A DNA stretch of 64,000 bases from Streptomyces sp. NBRC 109706 (GCF_000974485.1 NZ_BBOM01000006.1:682001-746000), one strand, 5' to 3'. Counted from the first letter of the stretch, positions 50,182-59,577 are shown. Made by a program: numbers and translations. Notes: generated by a model from the sequence alone, not told the origin.

Positions 50182-52995
50182 TTGTCCCCGACCAGCGACA
50201 CCGCCGACAGCGGACGCCGACTCGTCATTGTCGAGTCGCCCGCCAAGGCCAAGACGATCAAGGGCTACCTCGGCCCCGGATATGTGGTCGAGGCCAGCGT
50301 GGGGCACATCCGTGACCTCCCCAGCGGCGCCGCCGAGGTTCCGGCCGAGTACAAGGGCCAGCCCTGGGCGCGGCTCGGGGTCAATGTGGAGGAGAACTTC
50401 CAGCCGCTCTATGTGGTCAACAGCGACAAACGCGACCAGGTGCGCAAGCTGAAGCAGCTGCTCGCCGAGGCCGACGAGCTGTATCTGGCGACGGACGAGG
50501 ACCGCGAGGGCGAGGCGATCGCCTGGCATCTGCGCGAGGTGCTCAAGCCCAGGGTCCCGGTGCGGCGGATGGTCTTTCACGAGATCACCAAGGACGCCAT
50601 CAGAGCCGCCGTCAACAATCCGCGCGAGCTGAACCAACTGCTCGTCGACGCCCAGGAGACGCGCCGCATCCTCGACCGGCTCTACGGCTACGAGGTCTCC
50701 CCGGTCCTGTGGAAGAAGGTCATGCCCCGGCTGTCGGCCGGCCGGGTGCAGTCCGTCGCCACCCGACTGGTGGTCGAACGGGAGCGCGAGCGGATCGCGT
50801 TCCGGTCCGCCGAGTACTGGGACCTCACCGGCACCTTCGCGCCCAGCGGCGACGCCGGCACCTTCGACGCCAGGCTCACCTCCGTCGACGGCCGGCGCAT
50901 CGCCCAGGGGCGTGACTTCGGCGCCGACGGCGAGCTGCGCAACCCCGGGCAGGTGCGGCAGCTCAGCGAGGAGAGCGCACGGGCGCTCGCCGCCGCGCTG
51001 GCCGACACCTCGTTCGCGGTGCGTTCCGTCGAGTCCAAGCCGTACCGCCGTTCGCCCTACGCCCCGTTCCGCACCACGACGCTTCAGCAGGAGGCGTCGC
51101 GCAAGCTGGGGATGGGCGCCAAGGCGGCAATGCAGGTCGCACAGCGCCTGTACGAGAACGGCTTCATCACCTATATGCGGACCGACTCGACGACGCTGTC
51201 GGACACGGCGGTGGCGGCGGCCAGAGCGCAGGTCACCCAGCTCTACGGCGCCGACTACCTGCCGGACCGGCCGCGCGTCTACGCCAGCAAGGTCAAGAAC
51301 GCGCAGGAGGCGCACGAGGCGATCCGTCCATCCGGCGACCGCTTCCGCACCCCGGCCGAGACGCGTCTGACGGGCGATCAGTACCGGCTCTACGAGCTGA
51401 TCTGGAAGCGGACCGTCGCCTCCCAGATGAAGGACGCCGTCGGCCAGTCGGTGGCCGTCCGGGTCGCGGGGACCAGCGCCGACGGTCAGGACTGCGAGTT
51501 CAGCGCGACCGGCAAGGTCATCACCTTCCACGGCTTCCTCAAGGCCTATGTGGAGGGCGCCGACGACCCCAACGCCGAGCTGGACGACCGGGAGCGCCGG
51601 CTGCCGGCGGTCGCCGAGGGCGACGCGCTGGCGGCCCGCGCCATCACCCCCGACGGGCACGCCACCAAGCCGCCGGCCCGCTACACTGAGGCCACGCTGG
51701 TGAAGGAGCTGGAGGAACGGGAGATCGGCCGCCCGTCCACCTACGCCAGCATCATCGGCACCATCCTCGACCGGCGCTATGTCTTCAAGAAGGGCACCGC
51801 GCTGGTCCCGTCCTTCCTCTCGTTCGCCGTGGTCAACCTGCTGGAGCAGCACTTCGGCCGGCTGGTGGACTACGACTTCACCGCGAAGATGGAGGACGAC
51901 CTCGACCGGATCGCCACCGGCGACGCCGAGGCGGTGCCGTGGTTGCGCCGCTTCTACTTCGGGGTCGGCGAGGGCCAGGGCACCGCTGCCGAGGCGGGCA
52001 ACGGCGACGGCGACCATCTGGGCGGACTGAAGGAGCTGGTCACGGACCTGGGCGCGATCGACGCCAGGGAGATCTCCTCCTTCCCCGTGGGCGACGGCAT
52101 CGTGCTGCGGGTCGGCCGCTACGGGCCCTATGTGGAGGCGCCGCCCGAGCCGGGGCAGGAGGGCGAGCCGGGCAAACGCGCGGACGTTCCGGACGATCTG
52201 CCGCCCGACGAGCTCTCCGTCGATCTGGCCAAGGAACTGCTGGCCAAGCCGAGCGGCGACTTCGAGCTGGGCGTCGACCCGGAGAGCGGCCGGCAGATCG
52301 TGGCCCGGGACGGGCGTTATGGCCCCTATGTGACGGAGGTGCTGCCCGAGGGCACCCCCAAGACGGGCAAGAACGCCGTCAAGCCGCGCACCGCCTCGCT
52401 GCTCAAGTCGATGTCGCTGGACAGCGTCACCCTGGCGGACGCCCTGCGGCTGCTCTCCCTGCCACGCGTGGTGGGCGTCGACCCCGAGTCGGAACAGGAG
52501 ATCACCGCCCAGAACGGACGCTACGGGCCGTATCTGAAGAAGGGCACGGACTCGCGTTCGCTCGAGACCGAGGAGCAGGTGTTCACGGTCACCCTGGAGC
52601 AGGCGCTCGCCATCTACGCCCAGCCCAAGCAGCGCGGACGGGCCGCGGCCAAGCCTCCCTTGAAGGAGCTGGGCGAGGACCCGACGAACGGGCGTCCGGT
52701 GGTGGTCAAGGACGGTCGGTTCGGCCCGTATGTCACCGACGGCGAGACCAACGCGACGCTGCGCCGGGACGACGATCCGGAGACCATCACGCCGGAGCGC
52801 GGCTTCGAACTGCTGGCGGAGCGGCGGGCGAAGGGGCCGACCAAGAAGGCAGCGAAGAAGGCGCCGGCCAAGAAGACGACCGCCAAGAAGACCACGGCGA
52901 AGAAGGCGACGGCCAAGAAGTCCACCGCGAAGAAGGCCCCGGCCAAGAAGGCACCGGCGAAGAAGACGGCGGCGAAGAAGGCCGCCGGGGACTGA
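50182..52995 (+). CDS. topA: DNA topoisomerase I (type IA)
   Basis: A 937-residue type IA topoisomerase that relaxes negative supercoils. The Toprim domain shows RRLVIVESPAKAKTIKGYLG and LATDEDREGEAIAWHL. The active-site tyrosine is Y331 in GFITYMRTDSTTLS. Further motifs are MPRLSAGRVQSVATRLVVER and YASIIGTILDRRYV. Four C-terminal GRYGPYV-type repeats follow (positions near 52110, 52310, 52520, 52720). The tail is about 50 residues of Lys/Ala/Pro/Thr repeats, a known actinobacterial feature that aids processivity. TTG 50182 matches the Streptomyces TopA N-terminus as I recall it (SPTS...GRRLVIVESPAKAK). No zinc fingers. Confidence 0.95.
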   Translation: MSPTSDTADSGRRLVIVESPAKAKTIKGYLGPGYVVEASVGHIRDLPSGAAEVPAEYKGQPWARLGVNVEENFQPLYVVNSDKRDQVRKLKQLLAEADELYLATDEDREGEAIAWHLREVLKPRVPVRRMVFHEITKDAIRAAVNNPRELNQLLVDAQETRRILDRLYGYEVSPVLWKKVMPRLSAGRVQSVATRLVVERERERIAFRSAEYWDLTGTFAPSGDAGTFDARLTSVDGRRIAQGRDFGADGELRNPGQVRQLSEESARALAAALADTSFAVRSVESKPYRRSPYAPFRTTTLQQEASRKLGMGAKAAMQVAQRLYENGFITYMRTDSTTLSDTAVAAARAQVTQLYGADYLPDRPRVYASKVKNAQEAHEAIRPSGDRFRTPAETRLTGDQYRLYELIWKRTVASQMKDAVGQSVAVRVAGTSADGQDCEFSATGKVITFHGFLKAYVEGADDPNAELDDRERRLPAVAEGDALAARAITPDGHATKPPARYTEATLVKELEEREIGRPSTYASIIGTILDRRYVFKKGTALVPSFLSFAVVNLLEQHFGRLVDYDFTAKMEDDLDRIATGDAEAVPWLRRFYFGVGEGQGTAAEAGNGDGDHLGGLKELVTDLGAIDAREISSFPVGDGIVLRVGRYGPYVEAPPEPGQEGEPGKRADVPDDLPPDELSVDLAKELLAKPSGDFELGVDPESGRQIVARDGRYGPYVTEVLPEGTPKTGKNAVKPRTASLLKSMSLDSVTLADALRLLSLPRVVGVDPESEQEITAQNGRYGPYLKKGTDSRSLETEEQVFTVTLEQALAIYAQPKQRGRAAAKPPLKELGEDPTNGRPVVVKDGRFGPYVTDGETNATLRRDDDPETITPERGFELLAERRAKGPTKKAAKKAPAKKTTAKKTTAKKATAKKSTAKKAPAKKAPAKKTAAKKAAGD

Positions 52996-53321
52996 GCCGG
53001 CCCCGTCGGCGGGCGGCGCCGAACGCGTGCGCCGCCGGTCGACGGGTGTTGTTGGGCGTTGTTCTTTCGAGCGACCGTCGTTGGGCGTTGTTCTCTTGGG
53101 CGACGGTCGTTGGTCGGGGCGAAGCCGCTGGTCGGGCGGGGTGGGCGGCGCCGTGGACGGGAAGCCGTACCGGGGCGTCGGCCGCTCGGCGCGGGGGAAG
53201 TTCCCGGCCGGCCGGGCGGCTGTCAGTGGGGCGGAGTAACCTCGGTGCTTCCCACGACCGTTGGCCGGGCAGGTGTTCGGGCGGACGGTTGCCCTCAGAT
53301 CCCGAAGGTTACGCTGGCCGA
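52996..53321. other. 326-bp topA-tmk spacer with 29-bp-spaced repeats
   Basis: GTTGGGCGTTGTTCT occurs at 53051 and again at 53080. CGACCGTCG (53072-53080) and CGACGGTCG (53101-53109) form an inverted repeat that may terminate topA. TACGCT at 53310-53315 is the likely leaderless promoter of tmk. No gene is called. Confidence 0.6.
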
Positions 53322-56282
53322 ATGACGCGAGCAGAGCAACCCCAGGTTGTTGACCCCACCCCGGGCGCCACCGACGAGGCGCTCGCCGCGGACTCCCGTG
53401 ACCGCGCCCGTGCCGCCCTGTTGCGGGTCCCGTCCCTGCGACGCCTGTGGGAGGCGCAGTTCACCAGCGGCATAGGCGATGCCCTCGCCCTGCTGGTGCT
53501 GGTCCTTCTCACCGTGCAGGCCGCCCTCCATGTGCCGGCCGGCGGGGAGTCCCTCTTCGGCGGCGAGTACCGCGGCCTCGCGCTGGCCGTCACCGCTGCC
53601 TTCGCCGTGCGGCTGCTGGGCACCGGCCTCGCCGGTGTGCTGCTGCTCGGCCCGATCGCCGGGCTGCTCGGCCCCACCGGGCCGCTGGATCGCCGCTGGA
53701 CCATGATCGGCGCCGACGCGCTGCGGGCCGCGCTGCTGATCGTCGCCCCGCTGTGGATCGACTGGGTGCCGGACGACGCCTATATCTACGTCCTGTTGAC
53801 GATCCTGGTCACCAGCGTCGCCGAACGCGTCTGGACCACCTGCCGGGACAGCGTCGCCCCCGCGCTGCTGCCCCCGCCGCCGCCCGAGGGCGCGGCCATC
53901 CGCCCGCTGCCCGACCACCACGACGCGCTGCGTCGGCTCTGGCTGCGCGGCGGGTATCTGGCGATTCCGGTCGCCGCCGTCACGCTGGTCGCCGCCGGCC
54001 TGGTGAGCAATCTGCTGGCCACCGGGGTCGAGTGGTTCGACGGCCACCAGGCCGCGCTCGCCTCCTATGTCGCGGCCGGCTACTTCGCCGCCTCGATCTC
54101 CGTCCTGTACTTCCTGCGGCTGCCGGCCACCGAGTCCAGGCGGCCCGTCTCCCCGCTGGAGGGGCTGCGGCGCCCGGCCGCCGGCACCAAGCCGGACAAG
54201 GGCCGCACGGGCGCCATCCCGGTGCTCGTCCTCGGCTGCGCCACGGTCGCCGCGGCCATCGCCGCCGCCGGCGCGCTCGGCGTGCTGCGGGTCGTCGAGA
54301 TGGGGGGCGGCCCGGTCTCCTTCGGGCTGCTCGTCCTCGGCCTCACCGGCGGCGTGGTCGCCGGCGTGCGGGTCGCGCCGCACACGCTGCCCGCGCTCTC
54401 CAGGCGGCGGCTGTTCGCGCTGGCGATCGCCCTGACCGGGCTCGGCCTCTTCGGCGTCGGTCTGATCTCCGACCCGGCCACCGTGCTCTTCACCACCGCG
54501 CTCACCGGCACACTCGCCGGCATCGCCGCCAGCACCGGGCACACCCTGCTCGACCAGGAGACCGAGGAGTTCAGGCGCCCCCGGCTCACCCGACACCTGC
54601 ACGCCGTGGTCCGCGTGGCCATCGCCCTGGCACTGGTGGTCGCCCCGCTGGTCGCCGGGCTGATCGGTCCGCACCGCGTGGAGCGCGGGGACTTCGTCCT
54701 CGACCACGGCGGCGCCGCCTACACCCTGGTCATCCTCGGCGTGCTGCTGCTGCCGGTGGCCGCGATCGTGCTCGGCCGCACCGACGACCGCCGGGGCGTC
54801 CCGCTCCGCCGGGATCTCACCGAGGCGGTCCGCGCCGTCGAGCCGACCACCGCGCTGGCCGAGAACGGCTTCTTCATCGCCGTCGAGGGCGGGGACGGCG
54901 CGGGCAAGTCCACGCAGGTCGAGGCGCTGGCCGAGTGGATAAGAGGCAAGGGCCACGAGGTCGTCGTCACCCGGGAGCCGGGAGCCACGCCGATCGGCCA
55001 GCGGCTCCGCGGCATCCTGCTGGACGTCGCCTCCGGCGGCCTCTCGCACCAGGCCGAGGCCCTGCTCTACGCCGCCGACCGCGCCGAGCATGTGGCCTCC
55101 GTGGTCAGGCCGGCGCTGGAGCGCGGCGCGGTCGTCATCACCGACCGCTATGTCGACTCCTCCGTCGCCTACCAGGGCGCCGGCCGCGATCTGTCGGCCG
55201 TCGAGATCTCCCGCATCTCCCGCTGGGCCACCGGCGGTCTGGTCCCGCATCTGACGGTGCTGCTCGATGTGTCCCCCGAGACCGCCCGGGAGCGGTTCAC
55301 CGAGGCCCCCGACCGCCTGGAGTCCGAGCCCAGCGAGTTCCACCAGCGGGTGCGCGCCGGCTTCCTGGCCCTGGCCGCCGGCGACTCCGCCCGCTACCTG
55401 GTGATCGACGCCGGCCAGGACCCGGAGTCCGTCACCACGGCGGCCAGGCACCGGCTCGACCAGATGCTGCCGCTCTCCGAGGCCGAGCTGCGCGCCCAGG
55501 AGGAGGCCAGGCGCAAGGCCGAGGAGGAGGCGCGCCGGCTCGCCGAGGAGGAGCGCAAGCGCAAGGAGGAAGAGGAGCGCCTGGAGCGCGAGCGCCGCGA
55601 GGAGGAGGCCCGCCTGGAGCGTGAGCGCCAGGAGGAGTTGGCCAGGCTCCGCGCCGAGGAGGAGGAGCGCAAGCGGCGCGAGGAGGAGGAGCGCCGGCGC
55701 ATCGAGGAGGCCCGCAAGGCCGAGGAGGAGCGGCTCCGCGCCGAGGAGGCCCGCCGGCTCGCCGAGGAGGAGCGCCGCCGCCGGGAGGCGGAGGAGCGGC
55801 TGCGCCGCGAGGAGCAGGAGCGGCTGCGCCGCGAGGCCGAGGAGGAGGCCAGGCTCCGGGCCCAGGCCGAGGAGCGGCGCCGCGAGAAGCAGCGCAAGGC
55901 CGAGGAGGCGCTGCTGCGCGCCGAGGAGGCCAGGCTCGCCGCGGCGGACAACGCCACCACGGTGCAGATCCCGCACGCCTACCCCGGCCCCGACCAGGGC
56001 GAGGGCAAGAAGGACGGCGGCCCCGCCGGCGGCCCGGCGGACAACGAGGAGACGGCCGTTCTCCCGCGCCCCGAGGACGCGCCGGGCGCGGACCCGACGC
56101 GTCAGCTGCCCAGGATCGAGGACGAGCCGCCCGCCGCCGCCCGTCGCCCCAGGCCGGAGTGGGCCGAGGAGACCCCGCTCGACGATGTGCCCACTCTCGC
56201 CGACGAGTTGCTCGGCCCGCGCCCCGTCCTCGATGACGACGACGAGGAGCCGGGCGACGACTCCCGGCGTCGCGGCCGCTGA
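53322..56282 (+). CDS. tmk: Membrane-fused thymidylate kinase with charged-helix C-terminal region
   Basis: A 986-residue fusion. Residues of about 35-500 are an MFS-like membrane domain with around 10-12 helices (LALLVLVLLTVQAALHV, TMIGADALRAALLIVA, FGLLVLGLTGGVVAGVRVAP). Thymidylate kinase spans roughly 515-715: FIAVEGGDGAGKSTQVEALA (P-loop), EVVVTREPGATPIGQRLR, VITDRYVDSSVAYQGAGRDL and LDVSPETARERF. It phosphorylates dTMP to dTDP. Residues of about 718-875 form one long Glu/Arg/Lys helix, then an acidic tail. TACGCT lies 6 bp before ATG. A DNA precursor kinase tethered to the membrane is unusual but recurs in Streptomyces. Confidence 0.93.
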   Translation: MTRAEQPQVVDPTPGATDEALAADSRDRARAALLRVPSLRRLWEAQFTSGIGDALALLVLVLLTVQAALHVPAGGESLFGGEYRGLALAVTAAFAVRLLGTGLAGVLLLGPIAGLLGPTGPLDRRWTMIGADALRAALLIVAPLWIDWVPDDAYIYVLLTILVTSVAERVWTTCRDSVAPALLPPPPPEGAAIRPLPDHHDALRRLWLRGGYLAIPVAAVTLVAAGLVSNLLATGVEWFDGHQAALASYVAAGYFAASISVLYFLRLPATESRRPVSPLEGLRRPAAGTKPDKGRTGAIPVLVLGCATVAAAIAAAGALGVLRVVEMGGGPVSFGLLVLGLTGGVVAGVRVAPHTLPALSRRRLFALAIALTGLGLFGVGLISDPATVLFTTALTGTLAGIAASTGHTLLDQETEEFRRPRLTRHLHAVVRVAIALALVVAPLVAGLIGPHRVERGDFVLDHGGAAYTLVILGVLLLPVAAIVLGRTDDRRGVPLRRDLTEAVRAVEPTTALAENGFFIAVEGGDGAGKSTQVEALAEWIRGKGHEVVVTREPGATPIGQRLRGILLDVASGGLSHQAEALLYAADRAEHVASVVRPALERGAVVITDRYVDSSVAYQGAGRDLSAVEISRISRWATGGLVPHLTVLLDVSPETARERFTEAPDRLESEPSEFHQRVRAGFLALAAGDSARYLVIDAGQDPESVTTAARHRLDQMLPLSEAELRAQEEARRKAEEEARRLAEEERKRKEEEERLERERREEEARLERERQEELARLRAEEEERKRREEEERRRIEEARKAEEERLRAEEARRLAEEERRRREAEERLRREEQERLRREAEEEARLRAQAEERRREKQRKAEEALLRAEEARLAAADNATTVQIPHAYPGPDQGEGKKDGGPAGGPADNEETAVLPRPEDAPGADPTRQLPRIEDEPPAAARRPRPEWAEETPLDDVPTLADELLGPRPVLDDDDEEPGDDSRRRGR

Positions 56283-56350
56283 CCGCGCCCCCGTCGTCGC
56301 TCCGGTGGCGGCGGGGGGATGTCAGTGGTCTGCCGCACAATGGTCCCCGT

Positions 56351-56372
56351 GCCCGTGGGAGGTCCCACGGGC
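56351..56372 (+). promoter_or_regulatory. Perfect hairpin ahead of holB
   Basis: GCCCGTGGGA and TCCCACGGGC are perfect 10-bp arms with no loop bases, so the DNA is a 20-bp palindrome split by GG-free pairing or a tight hairpin. It ends 17 bp before the holB ATG, just upstream of GGAGGGA. It could be an operator, a leader hairpin or a short terminator of tmk. Confidence 0.55.
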
Positions 56373-56389
56373 GGTGCGGAGGGAGCGCG

Positions 56390-57592
56390 ATGACGGTCTG
56401 GGACGACCTGGTCGGTCAGGACCAGGCGGCGGAGCGGCTGGCCGCCGCCGCCCGCGACGCCGACGCCTATGTCACGGCGGTCGAGCGGGGTGAGCGGCCC
56501 GAGCTGTCCGGCTCCTCGATGACCCACGCCTGGCTCTTCACCGGGCCGCCGGGATCCGGCCGGCCCACGGCCGCCCGCGCCTTCGCCGCCGCCCTCCAGT
56601 GCGTCAGCCCGGACCGCGCCCTGGGTGGCCAGCCCGGCTGCGGGTTCTGCGACGGCTGCCACACCTCCCTCGTCGGCACCCACGCGGATGTCGAGATCGT
56701 CCGCACCGACCTGCTGAGCATCGGCGTCAAGGAGACCAGGGAGCTGGTGCGCCGCGCCCAGCTCTCGCCCGCCGGCGGACGCTGGCAGGTGATCGTCCTG
56801 GAGGACGCCGACCGGTTGACCGAGGGCGCGGGGAACGTGCTGCTCAAGGCCGTTGAGGAGCCGGCGCCACGCACGGTCTGGCTGCTCTGCGCGCCGTCCA
56901 CGGAGGATGTGCTGCCCACCATCCGCTCCCGCTGCCGGCAACTCTCGTTGCGCACCCCGCCGGTTGCCGCCGTCGCCGACATGCTGATCCGGCGTGACGG
57001 CGTCGAGCCCGAGGCGGCCCACGCCGCCGCCCGGGCCACCCAGGGGCATGTCGACCGGGCCCGCCGGCTGGCCACCGACGAGCGGGCCAGGGCCCGCCGG
57101 CTCGCCGTGCTGCGCCTCCCCGAGCGGGTCGCCGATGTGGGCGCCGCGCTGCGGGCCGCCCAGGAGCTGGTGGACGCGGCGGCCGAGGACGCCAAGCAGC
57201 TCGCCGAGGAGCTGGACGGCAAGGAGACGGACGAGCTGCGGGCCGCCCTCGGCGCGGCCGACGGCAAGCGGCTGCCGCGCGGCACGGCCGGCGTGATGAA
57301 GGACCTGGAGGACCGCCAGAAGCGCCGGGCCACCCGCACCCAACGCGACACGCTGGATCTCGCGTTGACGGATCTGACCGCGTTCTACCGCGATGTGCTG
57401 GCCCATCAGCTGGGCTTCTCCGGGGGCCTGGCCGGCGGTGAGAGCGAGGAGTCGGTGCGCCGGGTCGCCGGTGCCACCCGTCCGGAGCAGACGCTCCGTC
57501 GGATGGAGGCCGTCCTCGACTGCCGTCGGGCCCTCGATCGCAATGTCGCCCCCCTGTTGGCCGTGGAGGCGATGACGATGGCCCTGCGTTGA
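56390..57592 (+). CDS. holB: DNA polymerase III subunit delta'
   Basis: A 400-residue clamp-loader subunit. VWDDLVGQDQAAERLAAAA opens the AAA+ domain. The Walker A is degenerate (TGPPGSGRPTAARAFA: Arg-Pro for Lys-Ser/Thr), as expected for the non-ATP-hydrolysing delta'. A zinc module CxxxxxxxCxFCDGC (CGFCDGCHTSLVG) and VIVLEDADRLTEGAGNVLLK follow. SRCRQLSLRTPP matches the SRC motif. The C-terminal collar domain is helical with a charged stretch. It loads the beta clamp together with delta and tau/gamma. ATG 56390 follows GGAGGGA. Downstream of tmk, as in many bacteria. Confidence 0.93.
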   Translation: MTVWDDLVGQDQAAERLAAAARDADAYVTAVERGERPELSGSSMTHAWLFTGPPGSGRPTAARAFAAALQCVSPDRALGGQPGCGFCDGCHTSLVGTHADVEIVRTDLLSIGVKETRELVRRAQLSPAGGRWQVIVLEDADRLTEGAGNVLLKAVEEPAPRTVWLLCAPSTEDVLPTIRSRCRQLSLRTPPVAAVADMLIRRDGVEPEAAHAAARATQGHVDRARRLATDERARARRLAVLRLPERVADVGAALRAAQELVDAAAEDAKQLAEELDGKETDELRAALGAADGKRLPRGTAGVMKDLEDRQKRRATRTQRDTLDLALTDLTAFYRDVLAHQLGFSGGLAGGESEESVRRVAGATRPEQTLRRMEAVLDCRRALDRNVAPLLAVEAMTMALR

Positions 57593-57638
57593 CGGGTACG
57601 CTCCACCGAGTACCGCGCACATCCACCACGGGGGACCC

Positions 57639-59231
57639 ATGCGTACCACCGGCCGTGTCGTCCTCGCCCTGGCCACCGCGGGCGCGCTGCTCGTCTCAGG
57701 CTGCTCGTCCGACGGCGGGCGTCCCGACGAACGCGCCCCGGACGTCGACGCCTCCGACGGTTCGACCACCACGGACCCGCCCGACGCGCCACCCCTCGAA
57801 CCCCTGCCCGAGGACATCCCCGAGGCCCTTCTGCCCTACTACGAGCAGGAGTTGAACTGGGGCGCCTGCGGCCACGCCGAGTTCCAGTGCGCCCTGCTGC
57901 ATGTCCCGCTGGACTACGAGAACCCCGACGGCTCCGACGACATCCAGCTGACCGTCACCCGCTCCCGCGCCACCAACGCGGGGGAGCGCCTCGGCGCCCT
58001 CCTGATGAACCCGGGCGGCCCCGGCGTCTCGGCGGTCGACTTCGCGCAGAGTTCGGCGGCGTATGTCTTCCCCAGCGAGGTGCGCGCCCGCTACGACATG
58101 GTGGGCCTCGACGCCCGCGGCACCGGCGGCAGCGAGCCGGTCGACTGCCTGGACGGGCCCGCCATGGACCAACACACCCTCACCGACCGCACCCCGGACG
58201 ACGATGCCGAGGTGGCCGAGCTGGTCGCTGCCAACGAGGTGTTCGCCCAGGGCTGCCAGGAGAGCGTCGGCCGGTTGCTGGAGCATGTCTCCACCGTCGA
58301 GTCCGCACGCGACATGGATGTGCTGCGTCAGGTGCTCGGCGACGAGAAGCTGCACTATGTCGGCTTCTCCTACGGCACCAAGCTCGGCGCCTTCTACGCC
58401 GGGCTCTTCCCCAGCCGGGTCGGGCGTCTGGTGCTGGACGCCGCGATGGACCCCCGCCTCGACACGCTCAGCACGGACCGCCAGCAGGCCGGCGGTTTTG
58501 AGACGGCCTTCCGCTCCTTCGCCGAGGACTGCACCTCACGCGACGACTGCCCGCTGGGCCGGGACGGGGCCGACGGGGCGTCCGAGCAGCTGCTCGACTT
58601 CTACGCCAGGGTCGACGCCGATCCGCTGCCCACCGGCGAGGACCGCCCGCTCACCGAGTCCCTGGCCAACACCGGGGTGGCCTACGCGCTCTACGCCGAA
58701 CACCTCTGGCCCACCCTGCGGGAGGCCCTCACCGTCGCCATCGACGACGGCGACGGGTCCCAGCTGCTGCGGCTCGCCGACGGGTACAACGGGCGGGGGC
58801 CCGGCGGCGAGTACGACACCGACATGTTCGCCTTCCGGGCCATCAGCTGCCTGGACAGCCCGGCGGGCAACGCCGACGCGGACGCCGTGCGCGAGCAGCT
58901 CGCCTCGTACCAGGAGGCGTCGCCCACCTTCGGCGCGGACTTCGCCTGGGACACCCTGGTCTGCGCCGCGTGGCCGGTCGAGCCGTCCGGCGCCCCGGTC
59001 TCCATCGAGGCCGCCGGCGCCGACGACATCCTGGTCGTCGGCACCACCAGGGACCCGGCCACCCCGTACGCCTGGGCCGAGGGCCTGGCGGACCAGCTCT
59101 CCTCCGGCGTCCTCCTCACCTACGACGGCGACGGCCACACCGCGTACGGCGGCACCAGCGCCTGTGTGGACGCCGCGGTGAACGAATATCTGTTGGCGCA
59201 TACCACTCCCGAGGAGGGGACGACGTGCTGA
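57639..59231 (+). CDS. Secreted tripeptidyl-peptidase-like alpha/beta hydrolase lipoprotein
   Basis: A 530-residue exported hydrolase of the SlpD/SlpE-TAP family. The signal peptide ends at lipobox LLVSGC. The fold shows LLMNPGGPGVSAVDFA (oxyanion loop), VGLDARGTGGSEPVDC, the nucleophile elbow VGFSYGTKLGAFYAG with S244, and a C-terminal TAP-like domain with the catalytic aspartate region VVGTTRDPATPY and histidine in DGDGHTAYGG. Paired cysteines suggest disulfides. The family removes N-terminal tripeptides or acts as mycelium-associated proteinases. TACGCT at 57608 is a possible -10. It follows holB by 47 bp. Confidence 0.92.
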   Translation: MRTTGRVVLALATAGALLVSGCSSDGGRPDERAPDVDASDGSTTTDPPDAPPLEPLPEDIPEALLPYYEQELNWGACGHAEFQCALLHVPLDYENPDGSDDIQLTVTRSRATNAGERLGALLMNPGGPGVSAVDFAQSSAAYVFPSEVRARYDMVGLDARGTGGSEPVDCLDGPAMDQHTLTDRTPDDDAEVAELVAANEVFAQGCQESVGRLLEHVSTVESARDMDVLRQVLGDEKLHYVGFSYGTKLGAFYAGLFPSRVGRLVLDAAMDPRLDTLSTDRQQAGGFETAFRSFAEDCTSRDDCPLGRDGADGASEQLLDFYARVDADPLPTGEDRPLTESLANTGVAYALYAEHLWPTLREALTVAIDDGDGSQLLRLADGYNGRGPGGEYDTDMFAFRAISCLDSPAGNADADAVREQLASYQEASPTFGADFAWDTLVCAAWPVEPSGAPVSIEAAGADDILVVGTTRDPATPYAWAEGLADQLSSGVLLTYDGDGHTAYGGTSACVDAAVNEYLLAHTTPEEGTTC

Positions 59232-59240
59232 TCAGCTGGG

Positions 59241-59459
59241 ATGATCATGCGCATGCCCTGTAACCGCTACCGCTCGGCCATATCGGCAAGGACCGCGGGG
59301 ACCGCGCTGCCCCCGGAGATCACCGAGCAGATGCTGGACCACCACCTGACCAGCTGTCTCGACTGCCGTCGCTGGTCCAAACACCTCAGCACCCTCCGCG
59401 CCACAACCGACGACCTCCTCCGCCGCCGCCCCACGGGGGCACCCCCCAAACCCGTGTAG
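59241..59459 (+). CDS. Small zf-HC2-like zinc-binding protein
   Basis: A 72-residue protein with the zinc-associated anti-sigma layout. An early cysteine (MPCNRYRSAISA) is followed by HHLTSCLDCRRW, where His-x3-Cys-x2-Cys matches zf-HC2. It lacks the membrane or long anti-sigma tail, so it is not a typical extracytoplasmic anti-sigma factor. Start could be 59241, 59247 or 59253, all ATG. No sigma factor gene is adjacent. It lies between the peptidase gene and the tRNA. Confidence 0.75.
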   Translation: MIMRMPCNRYRSAISARTAGTALPPEITEQMLDHHLTSCLDCRRWSKHLSTLRATTDDLLRRRPTGAPPKPV

Positions 59460-59474
59460 ACTAACGCCCACCAA

Positions 59475-59491
59475 GCGCCCTCTAAGGGCGC
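59475..59491 (+). terminator. Short hairpin before tRNA-Thr
   Basis: GCGCCCT and AGGGCGC pair perfectly around CTA. It lies between the zf-HC2 stop and the tRNA 5' end and may terminate upstream transcription. Confidence 0.6.
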
Positions 59492-59495
59492 CCCC

Positions 59496-59569
59496 GCCGC
59501 CTTAGCTCAGTCGGCCAGAGCGACGCACTCGTAATGCGTAGGTCAAGGGTTCGATTCCCTTAGGCGGCT
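59496..59569 (+). tRNA. tRNA-Thr (CGT)
   Basis: The 74-nt cloverleaf is complete. The acceptor GCCGCCT pairs with AGGCGGC, the D stem GCTC with GAGC, and the anticodon stem ACGCA with TGCGT around loop CTCGTAA (anticodon CGT at 59530-59532). The T arm is AAGGG TTCGATT CCCTT. No encoded CCA. The DNA right of it is lower in GC and carries defence genes, so the 3' half is a likely integration (attB) site. Confidence 0.96.
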
Positions 59570-59577
59570 CAGCGAAG

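Noticed and set aside
53295..55976. 893-codon minus frame across tmk
   Set aside because: Leucine/alanine-rich low-complexity antisense of the fusion gene's membrane and charged-helix regions; no motif or ribosome site.
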